From Chloroflexota bacterium (GTDB lineage: Bacteria; Chloroflexota; Limnocylindria; Limnocylindrales; CSP1-4), in NCBI GenBank assembly GCA_019637815.1, contig JAHBUZ010000008.1, forward strand, positions 1 through 64,000: 64,000 nt of DNA, in the 5' to 3' direction. Below the pieces are notes generated by a model that worked only from the letters and a program-made list of their open reading frames with translations, searched no databases and had not been told where the DNA came from. Of this stretch, positions 9,546-17,669 are shown one piece after another. The first letter of the stretch is position 1; every line of letters starts with the position of its first letter. The translations under genes and the position numbers were made by a program.

Positions 9546-10847
9546 GTGTTCGACGCCCTCGTCAACGCCTTCCGAGCGCCGGACATCCGGCGCCGGATCC
9601 TGTTCGTCCTCGGCATGCTCATCGTGGTGCGAGGTCTCGCCCACGTGCCCGTCCCGGGTGTCAACGCGGACGCCCTCGGCGACGTCATCGGCAACAACCC
9701 GTTCCTCCAGCTCCTGAACCTGTTCTCGGGCGGTGGGCTGGCGTCGTTCTCGATCATCGCGCTGGGCGTGAACCCGTACATCAACGCCTCGATCATCATG
9801 CAGCTCATGACCGGGGTCGTGCCCCGGCTCCAGCAGCTGCAGCGCGAAGGCGAGTACGGCCGCAACAAGATCAACCAGTACACCCGGTACCTCACGGTGC
9901 CCATGGGCTTCCTGCAGGCGTACGGCTACCTCATCCTGCTGTCCAGCCAGACGGGCAACACCGGCCAGCGGGTGATCCCGGGGTTCGACCTCGCGAGCCT
10001 CGAGACGATCACGATGATCTTCTCGCTCGTCGCGGGCACGATCCTCGTCATGTGGATCGGCGAGCTCATCACCGAGCGAGGCATCGGCAACGGCATCAGC
10101 TTCATCATCTTCGCGGGCATCGTGGCCCAGGTGCCGGGTGCCATCGCGACCTTCCTGCGGTCACCGGACCTGGGAGCGGGCATCGCGTTCGGCGTCCTGG
10201 GCATCGTCGCGGTGGCGGCCATCATCTACATCCAGGAAGGCCAGCGGCGCATCCCCATCCAGTACGCGAGCCGCGTCCGCGGACGACGCATGTACCAGGG
10301 TGGCGCCACGTTCCTGCCGCTCCGGGTCAACCAGGCCGGCGTGATCCCGATCATCTTCGCCATCAGCATCCTGCTCTTCCCGGCCCAGCTCGCGTCGTAC
10401 TTCTCGAGCTCGTCGGAAGGCTTCATCCAGGACATGGCGAACACCGTGATCGCGCTGTTCGACCAGAACTCCCTGCTGTACATCGTGCTGTACTTCCTGC
10501 TCACGGTGGGCTTCACGTACTTCTACACGGCGTTCACGTTCAAGCCGGACGAGACCGCCGACCAGCTGCGCAAGAACGGTGGCTTCATCCCGGGCATCCG
10601 GCCGGGCGCGCCCACGCGTGACTACCTCGCGCGCGTGGTGTATCGCCTGAGCCTCGCGGGCGCCCTGTTCCTGGGCACCGTGGCCGTGTCGCCGATCATC
10701 GTCTCGTTCCTGTTCGCGGGCAGCGTGGTCGCCAACTTCTCGCTGGGTGGCACCGCGCTCCTCATCGTGGTGTCCGTCGTGGTGGAGACCATGAAGCAGC
10801 TCGAGGCACAGCTGATGATGCGCAACTACGAAGGCTTCATCCGATGA
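9546..10847 (+). CDS. secY: protein translocase subunit SecY
   Basis: SecY, the channel subunit of the Sec translocon in the inner membrane. 433 residues with ten hydrophobic segments; 'ALGVNPYINASIIMQLMTGV' (TM2), 'ITERGIGNGISFIIFAGIV' and 'LEAQLMMRNYEGF' are family signatures. GTG start 5 nt after the rplO stop. The terminal codons RNYEGFIR-stop are followed by two diverged copies (RDHEGSIR, RDHEGTIR), each ending a 22-codon coupled ORF. Confidence 0.97.
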   Translation: MFDALVNAFRAPDIRRRILFVLGMLIVVRGLAHVPVPGVNADALGDVIGNNPFLQLLNLFSGGGLASFSIIALGVNPYINASIIMQLMTGVVPRLQQLQREGEYGRNKINQYTRYLTVPMGFLQAYGYLILLSSQTGNTGQRVIPGFDLASLETITMIFSLVAGTILVMWIGELITERGIGNGISFIIFAGIVAQVPGAIATFLRSPDLGAGIAFGVLGIVAVAAIIYIQEGQRRIPIQYASRVRGRRMYQGGATFLPLRVNQAGVIPIIFAISILLFPAQLASYFSSSSEGFIQDMANTVIALFDQNSLLYIVLYFLLTVGFTYFYTAFTFKPDETADQLRKNGGFIPGIRPGAPTRDYLARVVYRLSLAGALFLGTVAVSPIIVSFLFAGSVVANFSLGGTALLIVVSVVVETMKQLEAQLMMRNYEGFIR

Positions 10848-10912
10848 TCTGCCATGACTGGGCATCGACGGGCCGCGTAGCGGATCGCGACCACGAAGGG
10901 TCCATCCGATGA
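10844..10912 (+). CDS. 22-codon mini-ORF copying the SecY C-terminus (copy 1)
   Basis: ATG overlaps the secY stop (ATGA) and the TGA overlaps the ATG of the next mini-ORF (ATGA). The 22-residue product starts MICHDW and ends RDHEGSIR, mirroring SecY RNYEGFIR. Positions 10,886-10,915 match 10,821-10,850 at 25 of 30 bases. The Asn-to-Asp change at the left edge is shared with the rplN and glmS cases. No Shine-Dalgarno of its own. Confidence 0.4.
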   Translation: MICHDWASTGRVADRDHEGSIR

Positions 10913-10977
10913 CCTGGTGCCACGCCACGTGGTCGGGCCGTCGGACGGGCCGGGACCACGAGGGGACCATCCGTTGA
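10909..10977 (+). CDS. 22-codon mini-ORF copying the SecY C-terminus (copy 2)
   Basis: Starts on the stop of copy 1 (ATGA), again 22 codons, start MTWCHATW and end RDHEGTIR. It matches copy 1 at 23 of the last 27 bases with the same 65-bp offset, and shares the ATGAnCTG start and a central CGGGCCG. Its TGA does not overlap another start: adk follows 31 nt later behind a G-rich Shine-Dalgarno. Confidence 0.38.
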   Translation: MTWCHATWSGRRTGRDHEGTIR

Positions 10978-11008
10978 GGGTGGGGCCAGTATCCGGGGGG
11001 ATCCTGCC

Positions 11009-11725
11009 ATGACCCACGCGACGCGCACCGACGGGCCACGCGGTGGGTTGACGGCCACGCCGACCTATCTCGTGATGCTCGGCGCACCGGGTGCCGGGAA
11101 GGGCACCCAGTCACTGCGCCTGGCCGAGCGCCTGGAGCTGCTGCCGGTCTCCACGGGGGACCTGTTCCGGGCCGCGCTGCGCGAGGGGACGCCCCTCGCC
11201 ACCGAGGTCCGGAAGTACGTCGAGAAGGGTGTCCTGGTGCCCGACCCGGTCACCCTGCGCGTGGTCGAGGAACGCCTCCGCCAGCCCGACGCCCTCCGGG
11301 GCGTGGTGCTCGACGGCTTCCCGCGCACACGGGTGCAGGCAGAGGCGCTCGACGGCCAGCTGACCCGTCTGGGCGCCCGGGTGGCCGCCGCGCTGTACAT
11401 CGAGGTCGATACCCCGGAGCTGGTGCGACGCCTGTCCGGCCGACGCGTGTGCACCGGGCCGGCCCAGCACGTGTACCACCTCGACTCGCGGCCGCCGCGT
11501 GTCGCGGATGTCTGCGACATCGATGGCAGCACGCTCGAGCAGCGACCCGACGACCGAGCCGAGACCATCCAGGCACGCCTGGCGCGGCAGCTGCCACCGA
11601 TGTACGAGGTCGTCGACCACTACGCGAACGCGGGTGTGCTCCACGCGGTGGCCGGCGACCGACCCGTGGACGATGTCACCGCGGAGCTGCTGCGACTGGC
11701 CGACCGGGCCACGGGGCGATCCTGA
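11009..11725 (+). CDS. adk: adenylate kinase
   Basis: Converts ATP + AMP to two ADP in the cytosol. 238 residues; P-loop GAPGAGKGTQ at 25-34, 'VSTGDLFRAAL' and 'VVLDGFPRT' in the AMP-binding region. The LID is of the long, zinc-class size but keeps only Cys148, Cys169 and Asp172; the expected second cysteine is missing, with His154/His157 nearby. An 18-20 residue extension precedes the usual start; a G-rich Shine-Dalgarno (GGGGGG) supports ATG 11009. Common secY-adk-map order. Confidence 0.95.
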   Translation: MTHATRTDGPRGGLTATPTYLVMLGAPGAGKGTQSLRLAERLELLPVSTGDLFRAALREGTPLATEVRKYVEKGVLVPDPVTLRVVEERLRQPDALRGVVLDGFPRTRVQAEALDGQLTRLGARVAAALYIEVDTPELVRRLSGRRVCTGPAQHVYHLDSRPPRVADVCDIDGSTLEQRPDDRAETIQARLARQLPPMYEVVDHYANAGVLHAVAGDRPVDDVTAELLRLADRATGRS

Positions 11726-11727
11726 CG

Positions 11728-12555
11728 GTGGCCTTCCGGGACCGTCGGGTGACGCTCAAGAGCCGGTCGCAGATCGGCCGCATGGAGGTGGCCGGGCGAC
11801 TCGTGGCGGACGTCCTCGACGCGGTCGGGGCGGCCGTCCGACCGGGCGTCACGACGCTCGAGCTGGACCAGGTCGCGGAGGCCCTCATCCGCTCCCGCGG
11901 CGGCATCCCCTCGTTCATCGGCGAGCCCGGCGCCATCGCACCCTACCGGCATTCGCTGTGCATCAGCATCGACAGCGAGGTGGTCCACGGGGTGCCCGGC
12001 AAGCGTCGGCTGGTCGAGGGCCAGGTGGTCTCGGTGGACGCTGGCGCCATCGTCGATGGCTGGCACGGGGACGCGGCCCGCACGTTCCTCGTGGGCGAGG
12101 TCGCGCCGGAGATCCGGCAGCTCGTCAGCGAGACTCGACGCGGCATGCTCGCGGGCATCGCGGCGGCACGCCCCGGCGCATACCTGGGTGATATCTCGGC
12201 GGCCATCGAGGACGTCGCCCTGGAGCACGGTTACGGCGTGGTCCGGACGTTCGTGGGTCATGGCATCGGCACCGAGATGCACGAGGAGCCCCAGGTCACC
12301 AACTACCGCACGCCGTCCCGAGGCCGGCGCATCGAGCCGGGCCTGTGCCTCGCCATCGAGCCCATGTTCACGCTCGGTGGTCACGAGGTCCGGGTGAAGG
12401 CCGATGGCTGGACGGTGGAGACGGTGGACGGCAGCATCGCCGCCCACTGGGAGCACTCCATGGCCGTGACCGAGGCCGGGCCGCGCATCCTGACCCTCAA
12501 CGATGGCGCCGCGCCCGACGAGGTCGACGTGGGCGTCGCGGTGGCCGCCCGATGA
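11728..12555 (+). CDS. map: methionine aminopeptidase, type I
   Basis: Removes N-terminal Met from nascent proteins. 275 residues; metal-site motifs are visible as 'VSVDAGAIVDGWHGDAART' (Asp ligands), 'VGHGIGTEMHEEP' (His), 'LAIEPMF' and 'AHWEHSMAVTE' (Glu ligands). I placed the start at GTG 11728, two bases after the adk stop, giving 'VTLKSRSQIGRMEVAG' near the N-terminus. No N-terminal zinc finger. Confidence 0.95.
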   Translation: MAFRDRRVTLKSRSQIGRMEVAGRLVADVLDAVGAAVRPGVTTLELDQVAEALIRSRGGIPSFIGEPGAIAPYRHSLCISIDSEVVHGVPGKRRLVEGQVVSVDAGAIVDGWHGDAARTFLVGEVAPEIRQLVSETRRGMLAGIAAARPGAYLGDISAAIEDVALEHGYGVVRTFVGHGIGTEMHEEPQVTNYRTPSRGRRIEPGLCLAIEPMFTLGGHEVRVKADGWTVETVDGSIAAHWEHSMAVTEAGPRILTLNDGAAPDEVDVGVAVAAR

Positions 12556-12571
12556 GCCCGTATGATCGGAC

Positions 12572-12601
12572 TTGCCGGTCGAGCGTGGCTTCTGGTACAC
12601 T
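12572..12601 (+). promoter_or_regulatory. predicted promoter for infA-rpmJ-rpsM
   Basis: TTGCCG (12,572-12,577), 18-bp spacer, TACACT (12,596-12,601). Each box matches the sigma-70 consensus at four of six positions. It lies just after map and would give a leader of about 105 nt before infA. Confidence 0.55.
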
Positions 12602-12612
12602 CCTCGTTCGTG

Positions 12613-12670
12613 CGCCGGGTGCTGCCCGGCGGCTGATGGTGTCTCCTCGCTGGCTGGGCCAGCAGACACC
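12613..12670 (+). ncRNA. structured 5' leader upstream of infA (two hairpins)
   Basis: Hairpin 1: CGCCGGG / CCCGGCG (12,613-12,619 with 12,625-12,631), 5-nt loop. Hairpin 2: GGTGTCT (12,638-12,644) pairs with AGACACC (12,664-12,670), and directly above it GCTGGC pairs with GCCAGC around a TGG loop; the 5' side has a CCTC bulge. So 13 base pairs are interrupted only by one bulge. No T-run follows, so a terminator is unlikely; a cis-regulatory element or 5' stabiliser is possible. Confidence 0.5.
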
Positions 12671-12715
12671 TCGCCAGCGACAGTCAGCCATCCATACCAG
12701 GTACGTGGTCGGCGT

Positions 12716-12934
12716 GTGGCCAAGCGAGACGCGATCGAGGTGGAGGGGACGGTCATCGAACCGCTTCCCAACGCGATGTTCGAGGTCGAGCTCGGGGACC
12801 GGCAGCGTGTCCTGGCCCACATCAGCGACAACCTCCGGACGAACTTCATCCGGATCCTCCCGGGTGACCGGGTCCGCGTCGAGCTGTCTCCCTACGACCA
12901 CTCGCGCGGCCGGATCACCCACCGCCTCAAGTGA
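12716..12934 (+). CDS. infA: translation initiation factor IF-1
   Basis: IF-1 binds the 30S A site during initiation. With GTG 12716 it is 72 residues, the canonical length: '[20 protein letters not shown]' then '[20 protein letters not shown]' and '[20 protein letters not shown]' (OB fold). An in-frame extension reaches 12,572 but that stretch overlaps the promoter and leader. No clear Shine-Dalgarno. Confidence 0.95.
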   Translation: MAKRDAIEVEGTVIEPLPNAMFEVELGDRQRVLAHISDNLRTNFIRILPGDRVRVELSPYDHSRGRITHRLK

Positions 12935-12946
12935 TACGGAGTCGAA

Positions 12947-13060
12947 GTGAAGGTCTCGGCGTCGGTCAAGACGCGCTGTGAGCGGTGCAAGGTCATCCGC
13001 AGGCACGGCACGGTCATGATCATCTGCTCCAACCCCAAGCACAAGCAGCGGCAGGGCTAG
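12947..13060 (+). CDS. rpmJ: 50S ribosomal protein L36, zinc type
   Basis: A 37-residue protein starting at GTG 12947: '[17 protein letters not shown]' then '[20 protein letters not shown]'. The zinc ligands Cys11, Cys14, Cys27 and His32 are all at the canonical positions. GGAGT lies about 6 nt upstream. Located between infA and rpsM as in most bacteria. Confidence 0.96.
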   Translation: MKVSASVKTRCERCKVIRRHGTVMIICSNPKHKQRQG

Positions 13061-13063
13061 TAC

Positions 13064-13435
13064 GTGGCACGTATCGCGGGCATCGATATCCCGCGCGAGA
13101 AGCGCGTGGAGATCTCCCTCACCTACATCTTCGGCATCGGCCTGCCGACCAGCCAGACCATCCTGGCGCAGGCGAACGTCAATCCGGACACGCGCGTCCG
13201 GGACCTGACCGAGGAGCAGGTGAACCGGCTCCGGGACATCATCGACCGGCGCTACAAGGTGGAGGGTGACCTTCGCCGGGAGGTGGCGCTCAACATCAAG
13301 CGCCTCCAGGAGATCGGCTCGTACCGTGGCCTGCGGCACCGCCGCAACCTGCCCGTCCGGGGCCAGCGCACCAAGACCAACGCGCGCCAGCGGCGCGGTC
13401 CCAAGAAGACCGTCGGCGTCCGGCGCAAGAAGTAG
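13064..13435 (+). CDS. rpsM: 30S ribosomal protein S13
   Basis: S13, in the 30S head, contacts P-site tRNA. 123 residues, GTG start: '[20 protein letters not shown]', '[13 protein letters not shown]' (helix-hairpin-helix), '[19 protein letters not shown]' and the basic tail '[12 protein letters not shown]'. Three nt after rpmJ. Confidence 0.97.
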   Translation: MARIAGIDIPREKRVEISLTYIFGIGLPTSQTILAQANVNPDTRVRDLTEEQVNRLRDIIDRRYKVEGDLRREVALNIKRLQEIGSYRGLRHRRNLPVRGQRTKTNARQRRGPKKTVGVRRKK

Positions 13436-13453
13436 CCCGCAGCCCACCCTTGC

Positions 13454-13469
13454 GCGCGCCTTGGCGCGC
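13454..13469 (+). other. short hairpin between rpsM and rpsK
   Basis: GCGCGC (13,454-13,459), CTTG loop, GCGCGC (13,464-13,469). It sits in the 63-nt spacer before rpsK, upstream of an AGGAG at about 13,482. No T-run; perhaps a processing or attenuation structure. Confidence 0.35.
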
Positions 13470-13498
13470 CACGACGACCACAGGAGCACGACCCCAGC

Positions 13499-13894
13499 AT
13501 GGCGGAACGCAAGCGCGCGACCAAGACACGGCGACGGGAACGGAAGAACGTGCCGGCGGGCCACGCCCACATCCAGGCATCGTTCAACAACACCATCGTG
13601 ACCATCACCGACCTGGGTGGCGCCACCATCGCCTGGGGCAGCGCCGGCCTCGCCGGCTTCAAGGGCTCCCGCAAGAGCACGCCCTACGCCGCCGCGCTGA
13701 GCGCGGACGGGGCCGCCAAGCGGGCCATGGAGCACGGCATGCGTCATGTCGAGGTCTTCGTGAAGGGTCCCGGCGCGGGTCGTGAGCAGGCCATCCGGTC
13801 GCTCCAGGCCGCCGGTCTCGAGGTGACCGCCATCACGGACGTCACGCCCATCCCCCACAACGGTTGCCGCCCGCCCAAGCGGCGCCGCGTCTAG
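13499..13894 (+). CDS. rpsK: 30S ribosomal protein S11
   Basis: S11, on the platform near the mRNA exit. 131 residues: '[20 protein letters not shown]', '[20 protein letters not shown]', '[20 protein letters not shown]' and '[20 protein letters not shown]', all classic. ATG 13499, with AGGAG 12 nt upstream. Confidence 0.97.
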   Translation: MAERKRATKTRRRERKNVPAGHAHIQASFNNTIVTITDLGGATIAWGSAGLAGFKGSRKSTPYAAALSADGAAKRAMEHGMRHVEVFVKGPGAGREQAIRSLQAAGLEVTAITDVTPIPHNGCRPPKRRRV

Positions 13895-13906
13895 GAACCC
13901 GACGAC

Positions 13907-14533
13907 ATGGCTCGCTACAACGGTCCGGTCTGTCGCCTGTGCCGGCGGGAGGGCATGAAGCTCTTCCTCAAGGGCGACCGCTGCTACACCCGCAAGTGCG
14001 GCTTCGAGCGTCGTGCGACGCCGCCCGGCCAGCACAACGTGCGACGCCGGAAGGTGTCCGAGTACGGCGTGCAGCTGCGTGAGAAGCAGAAGATCCGGCG
14101 CACATACAGCGTCCTCGAGCGCCAGTTCAAGCGCTACTTCGAGACCGCCGAGGAGCGGCCCGGCGTGACCGGCGAGAACCTCCTGCGGCTGCTGGAGACG
14201 CGCCTGGACAACGTCGTGTTCCGGATGGGCTTCGCGACCAGCCGCGCGCAGGCGCGCCAGCTGGTGAGCCATGGCCACTTCGCCATCAACGGCCGCGCCA
14301 CCACCATCCCCTCGCACCAGGTGCGGGAGGGGGACCGGGTGGAGGTCCGTGAGGCGAGCCGCAACAGCGAGTACTTCAAGCAGTCGAAGGACCGCCTGCG
14401 CAGCGCGCAGCGGCCGGACTGGCTGACCGTCGACGCCGACAAGCTGGCGGGCAACGTGACCGCGCTGCCCCGCCGCGACCAGATGCCGCTCGAGCTCAAC
14501 GAGCAGCTCGTGGTCGAGTACTACTCGAGGTAG
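13907..14533 (+). CDS. rpsD: 30S ribosomal protein S4, zinc type
   Basis: S4 initiates 30S assembly and contributes to accuracy. 208 residues; N-terminal zinc site Cys9, Cys12, Cys26, Cys31 ('CRLCRREG', '[11 protein letters not shown]'). The S4 RNA-binding domain is '[20 protein letters not shown]' followed by '[13 protein letters not shown]'. Ends in the typical '[12 protein letters not shown]'. Confidence 0.97.
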   Translation: MARYNGPVCRLCRREGMKLFLKGDRCYTRKCGFERRATPPGQHNVRRRKVSEYGVQLREKQKIRRTYSVLERQFKRYFETAEERPGVTGENLLRLLETRLDNVVFRMGFATSRAQARQLVSHGHFAINGRATTIPSHQVREGDRVEVREASRNSEYFKQSKDRLRSAQRPDWLTVDADKLAGNVTALPRRDQMPLELNEQLVVEYYSR

Positions 14534-14542
14534 CCCCCACCC

Positions 14543-15544
14543 ATGATCGAACTGGAGAATGCCCAGCTCGAGCCCGTCGAGGAGCTCGAGACCTTCGGCA
14601 AGTACGAGGCCAGCCCGCTCGCCGCGGGATACGGCGTCACCATCGGCAACGCGCTGCGGCGGGTGCTGCTCTCCTCGCTGGAGGGTGCCGCCGTCACGTC
14701 CATCCAGGTGCGTGACGTCTATCACGAGTTCGCGAGCATCCCGGGCGTCAAGGAGGATCTCACCCAGATCATCCTGAACGTCAAGAAGCTGCGTCTCAAG
14801 AGCTACGCCAGCCATCCGGTCCAGCTGAAGCTCGTGACCAACGGCGCGGGCGCCGTGACCGCCGCGGACATCCAGGAGTCGGCGGACGTCGAGGTCGTCA
14901 ACCCCGACCAGCACCTGCTGACGCTCGACTCGGACGGGGTGACCGTCGAGATCGATCTCACGGTGGAGCGCGGCGTGGGTTATCTCGCCGCCGAGCGCGC
15001 CGAGCAGATGCCCATCGGTGTCATCCCGGTGGACGCCATCTTCACGCCGGTCCGCAAGGTCAACTACCACGTCGAGAACACGCGCGTGGGCCAGATGACC
15101 AACTACGACAAGCTGACCATCGAGATCGAGACGGACGGCACCGTCTCCCCGGAGGAGGCGCTCTCGCGCGCCGCCGAGATCCTGGTCGCGCAGTTCAGCC
15201 TGTTCACGAGCGCCGGCAAGCAGCTCGCGCGGGCCACGGGTGGGGCCACCGGGCCGGGCACCCTGCCCCAGAACATGCTGGACATGCCCATCGAGGAGCT
15301 CGATCTCCCGATGCGTGCCTACAACTCGCTCAAGCGCAACAACATCGTCAAGGTGGGGCAGGTGCTCCAGCTCCAGGACGAGGACCTGCTGCGCATGCGC
15401 AACTTCGGCAAGAAGTCGCTCGACGAGATGAAGGAGCGTCTCCGGATGCGTGGCTTCATCACCGGGGACGAGTCGGAGCCGCTGGGCGCGACGGATGTCG
15501 ACCTCGATGACGAGGATGACGACGACGAGGACGAGGAGGACTGA
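14543..15544 (+). CDS. rpoA: DNA-directed RNA polymerase subunit alpha
   Basis: RNA polymerase alpha, 333 residues. The NTD shows 'LAAGYGVTIGNALRRVLLSS' and 'EGAAVTSIQVRDVYHEF'; the CTD shows 'LPMRAYNSLKRNNIVKVGQV' and 'MRNFGKKSLDEMKERL', used for UP-element and activator contact. The final ~16 residues are an almost pure Asp/Glu tail, longer than usual. Between rpsD and rplQ as expected. Confidence 0.98.
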   Translation: MIELENAQLEPVEELETFGKYEASPLAAGYGVTIGNALRRVLLSSLEGAAVTSIQVRDVYHEFASIPGVKEDLTQIILNVKKLRLKSYASHPVQLKLVTNGAGAVTAADIQESADVEVVNPDQHLLTLDSDGVTVEIDLTVERGVGYLAAERAEQMPIGVIPVDAIFTPVRKVNYHVENTRVGQMTNYDKLTIEIETDGTVSPEEALSRAAEILVAQFSLFTSAGKQLARATGGATGPGTLPQNMLDMPIEELDLPMRAYNSLKRNNIVKVGQVLQLQDEDLLRMRNFGKKSLDEMKERLRMRGFITGDESEPLGATDVDLDDEDDDDEDEED

Positions 15545-15547
15545 GCC

Positions 15548-15901
15548 GTGGCCCATCGTGTCGACGGGCGCAAGCTCGGTCGCAAGACCGGCCCCCGTCT
15601 CGCCCTGTATCGCAACCTCGTGGTGTCCGTGCTGCGCTATGAGCAGATCCGGACCACGGAGGCCCGCGCCAAGGAGGTGCGTGGCCAGGTCGAGCGGTTC
15701 ATCACGCTCGCCAAGGAGGGCACGCTCGCCTCGCGCCGGCGCATCATCGCCGAGCTGCCGGACGAGCCGCTCGTCATCGACAAGCTGATCAACGAGATCG
15801 CGGCTCGATATGGGGACCGCAGCTCGGGGTATACCCGGCTCACGAAGATCGGCCCTCGGGCCGGTGATCGTGCCCCCATCGTCCAGCTCGAGCTCGTCTG
15901 A
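15548..15901 (+). CDS. rplQ: 50S ribosomal protein L17
   Basis: L17, near the tunnel exit. 117 residues, GTG start, 'HRVDGRKLGRKTGPRLALYR' and 'SVLRYEQIRTTEARAKEVRG', ending 'GYTRLTKIGPRAGDRAPIVQ' plus LELV. Three nt after rpoA; closes the alpha operon. Confidence 0.97.
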   Translation: MAHRVDGRKLGRKTGPRLALYRNLVVSVLRYEQIRTTEARAKEVRGQVERFITLAKEGTLASRRRIIAELPDEPLVIDKLINEIAARYGDRSSGYTRLTKIGPRAGDRAPIVQLELV

Positions 15902-15926
15902 GCATCCCGCCCGAGAGGGTGGGCTC

Positions 15927-16676
15927 GTGCGGTACGCCGCGCGGGTGGAATACGACGGGACCGGGTTCGCCGGGTTCCAGGTCCAGCCTGGAGCGCGGAC
16001 CGTCCAGGGAGAGTTGGAAGCAGCGCTCCACCGCGTGCGCGGTGGTGGCGAGGCCATCCGGGTCACCGGGGCGGGCAGGACGGACGCCGGCGTCCATGCC
16101 GCGGGGCAGGTGATCGCATTCACCTGGTCGGGGCGACGGATGTCGGTGCGGGAGCTGGGTCGGGCCATCGGGGCGGTGCTGCCGCCGGATGTCGCGATCG
16201 GACGCCTGCGCCGGGTGCCACCGGGGTTCTCGCCGCGACGAGCGGCGGTGCGCCGGGAGTACCGGTACACGATCTGGAACGGACCACGGAGCCCACTCCG
16301 TGAGCGGTACGCCCTGGGCATCCGCGAACGGCTGGACGTGACGGCCATGGACGCTGCGGCGCAGGTCCTGGTCGGCCGGCACGACTACTCCGCCTTCGGC
16401 GGCAGACATCGACAACCGATCCGGACCCTCTCGGGGATCCGGGTCCGCAGGACCGGTCGCACGATCACGGTCGACGTGGTCGGGGATGCGTTCCTGCGCC
16501 AGATGGTGCGAAGCATCGTGGCGGCACTGCTGCGCGTCGGGCGTGGCACGGCCACTGCGTCGGACCTGGAGGCCGCGCTGCGGTCACCGGGCCGGGCCTT
16601 CTCGGGAGACGTGGCTCCGCCCCACGGCCTGTGTCTCAGGCGGGTGGTGCTCCGGGACCCGACGGGCGATGCATGA
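15927..16676 (+). CDS. truA: tRNA pseudouridine(38-40) synthase TruA
   Basis: Isomerises U38-U40 in the tRNA anticodon stem. 249 residues from GTG 15927, preceded by GAGAGGG. 'VEYDGTGFAGFQVQPGARTV' and 'TGAGRTDAGVHAAGQV' contain the catalytic Asp (GRTDAGVHA). 'RREYRYTIWNG' and 'FLRQMVRSIVAALL' follow. Upstream in-frame codons overlap rplQ and are not family-like. Confidence 0.95.
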   Translation: MRYAARVEYDGTGFAGFQVQPGARTVQGELEAALHRVRGGGEAIRVTGAGRTDAGVHAAGQVIAFTWSGRRMSVRELGRAIGAVLPPDVAIGRLRRVPPGFSPRRAAVRREYRYTIWNGPRSPLRERYALGIRERLDVTAMDAAAQVLVGRHDYSAFGGRHRQPIRTLSGIRVRRTGRTITVDVVGDAFLRQMVRSIVAALLRVGRGTATASDLEAALRSPGRAFSGDVAPPHGLCLRRVVLRDPTGDA

Positions 16677-16747
16677 TGGACGATCCATCGGGGACGCGCG
16701 GCGGCCCCGGCAAGACGCGGCGCTCCGGCGCAGCACGAACGTTGTGA
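16673..16747 (+). other. 24-codon ORF coupled to the truA stop
   Basis: ATG overlaps the truA stop (ATGA). The ORF ends at TGA 16,745-16,747, 16 nt before rplM and ahead of its GGGGAAGG Shine-Dalgarno. I see no convincing copy of the TruA C-terminus. Recorded because several junctions in this window hold similar coupled mini-ORFs; it may be chance. Confidence 0.2.
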
Positions 16748-16763
16748 CAGGGGAAGGCACGAG

Positions 16764-17210
16764 ATGACCAGGACGTACACACCGCGGGCGAGCGAGATCG
16801 AGCGCCAGTGGTTCGTCGTCGATGCCGACGGCGAGACGCTGGGTCGCCTTGCCTCGCGCATCGCGCAGCTGCTCGCCGGCAAGCACAAGCCCGGCTACGC
16901 GACCCACATGGACACCGGTGACCACGTCATCGTGGTCAACGCGGGCAAGCTCATCGTGACCGGTGACAAGCTCGAGACCAAGAAGTACGCCCGCCACAGC
17001 GGCTACCCCGGCGGCTTCCGTGAGGAGTCGCTCGGCGACCTGCTCGCACGTCGGCCCGAGGAGGTCATCCGCCGGGCCGTCAAGGGGATGCTGCCGCGCA
17101 ACAAGCTGGGGGTCCAGCAGCTGCGCAAGCTCAAGGTGTATGCCGGTCCCACCCATCCGCACGAGGCACAGCGACCCGAGACGCTGACGACAGGAGCTCC
17201 CAGCGCATGA
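16764..17210 (+). CDS. rplM: 50S ribosomal protein L13
   Basis: L13, an early 50S assembly protein. 148 residues: '[20 protein letters not shown]', '[20 protein letters not shown]', '[17 protein letters not shown]' and '[20 protein letters not shown]'. GGGGAAGG precedes the ATG. Its stop overlaps rpsI (ATGA), the usual pair. Confidence 0.97.
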   Translation: MTRTYTPRASEIERQWFVVDADGETLGRLASRIAQLLAGKHKPGYATHMDTGDHVIVVNAGKLIVTGDKLETKKYARHSGYPGGFREESLGDLLARRPEEVIRRAVKGMLPRNKLGVQQLRKLKVYAGPTHPHEAQRPETLTTGAPSA

Positions 17211-17605
17211 CCACTCCCGCGTACTTCCAGGGCACCGGCCGCCGCAAGACCAGCGTCGCACGCGTCCGACTCATCGCCGGCGAGGGCGAGGTCGTCGTGA
17301 ACGGCCGCAGCCTCGAGGAGCACTTCGGCAACGCGGTGAGCCTGACGGACCTCATGATGCCCTTCCGGGTCACCAACACCGAGGGCCGCTACACCGCGAA
17401 CATCAAGGTCGAGGGTGGCGGGAGCCAGGGGCAGGCGGGCGCGATCCGTCACGGCATCGCACGTGCCCTCCTCGAGGCGGACCCCGAGGGTGCCCGCGCG
17501 CCACTGCGCCAGGCCGGGCTGCTGACCCGTGACCCGCGCATGAAGGAGCGCAAGAAGTACGGCCTCAAGCGGGCCCGCAAGGCGCCCCAGTACACCAAGC
17601 GCTAG
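17207..17605 (+). CDS. rpsI: 30S ribosomal protein S9
   Basis: S9, whose C-terminal tail reaches P-site tRNA. 132 residues: '[20 protein letters not shown]', '[20 protein letters not shown]' and the invariant tail '[18 protein letters not shown]'. Coupled to rplM. Confidence 0.97.
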   Translation: MTTPAYFQGTGRRKTSVARVRLIAGEGEVVVNGRSLEEHFGNAVSLTDLMMPFRVTNTEGRYTANIKVEGGGSQGQAGAIRHGIARALLEADPEGARAPLRQAGLLTRDPRMKERKKYGLKRARKAPQYTKR

Positions 17606-17656
17606 TCCCGTCCCACCGCCGACCATCGGCGACGCGACGCTCCGCCCATCGCGGGC

Positions 17657-17662
17657 TAGCAT
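17657..17662 (+). promoter_or_regulatory. -10 box for a leaderless TPR-protein transcript
   Basis: TAGCAT ends 7 nt before ATG 17670, the spacing expected if transcription starts at the start codon. No recognisable -35. Confidence 0.45.
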
Positions 17663-17669
17663 TACGGGT

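Larger units (their letters stand above)
10821..10977 (+). repeat. three diverged tandem copies of the secY 3' end, 65-bp period
   Basis: Blocks ending at the stop codons at 10,847, 10,912 and 10,977 align at a constant 65-bp offset over about 27-30 bases each. Differences are mainly A/T to G/C. The stretches between blocks are much less similar to secY itself, so this is not a simple intact tandem duplication. Confidence 0.9.

Noticed and set aside
12552-12715. Another coupled mini-ORF after map
   Set aside because: An ATGA overlap exists, but the frame runs on far into infA in the wrong phase, so it does not bridge the genes.
12497-16348. 1,283-codon open frame on the minus strand
   Set aside because: It is antisense to infA, rpsM, rpsK, rpsD, rpoA, rplQ and truA, all clearly real. 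Very high GC makes stop codons rare in shadow frames; the translation is His/Arg/Asp-rich without motifs.
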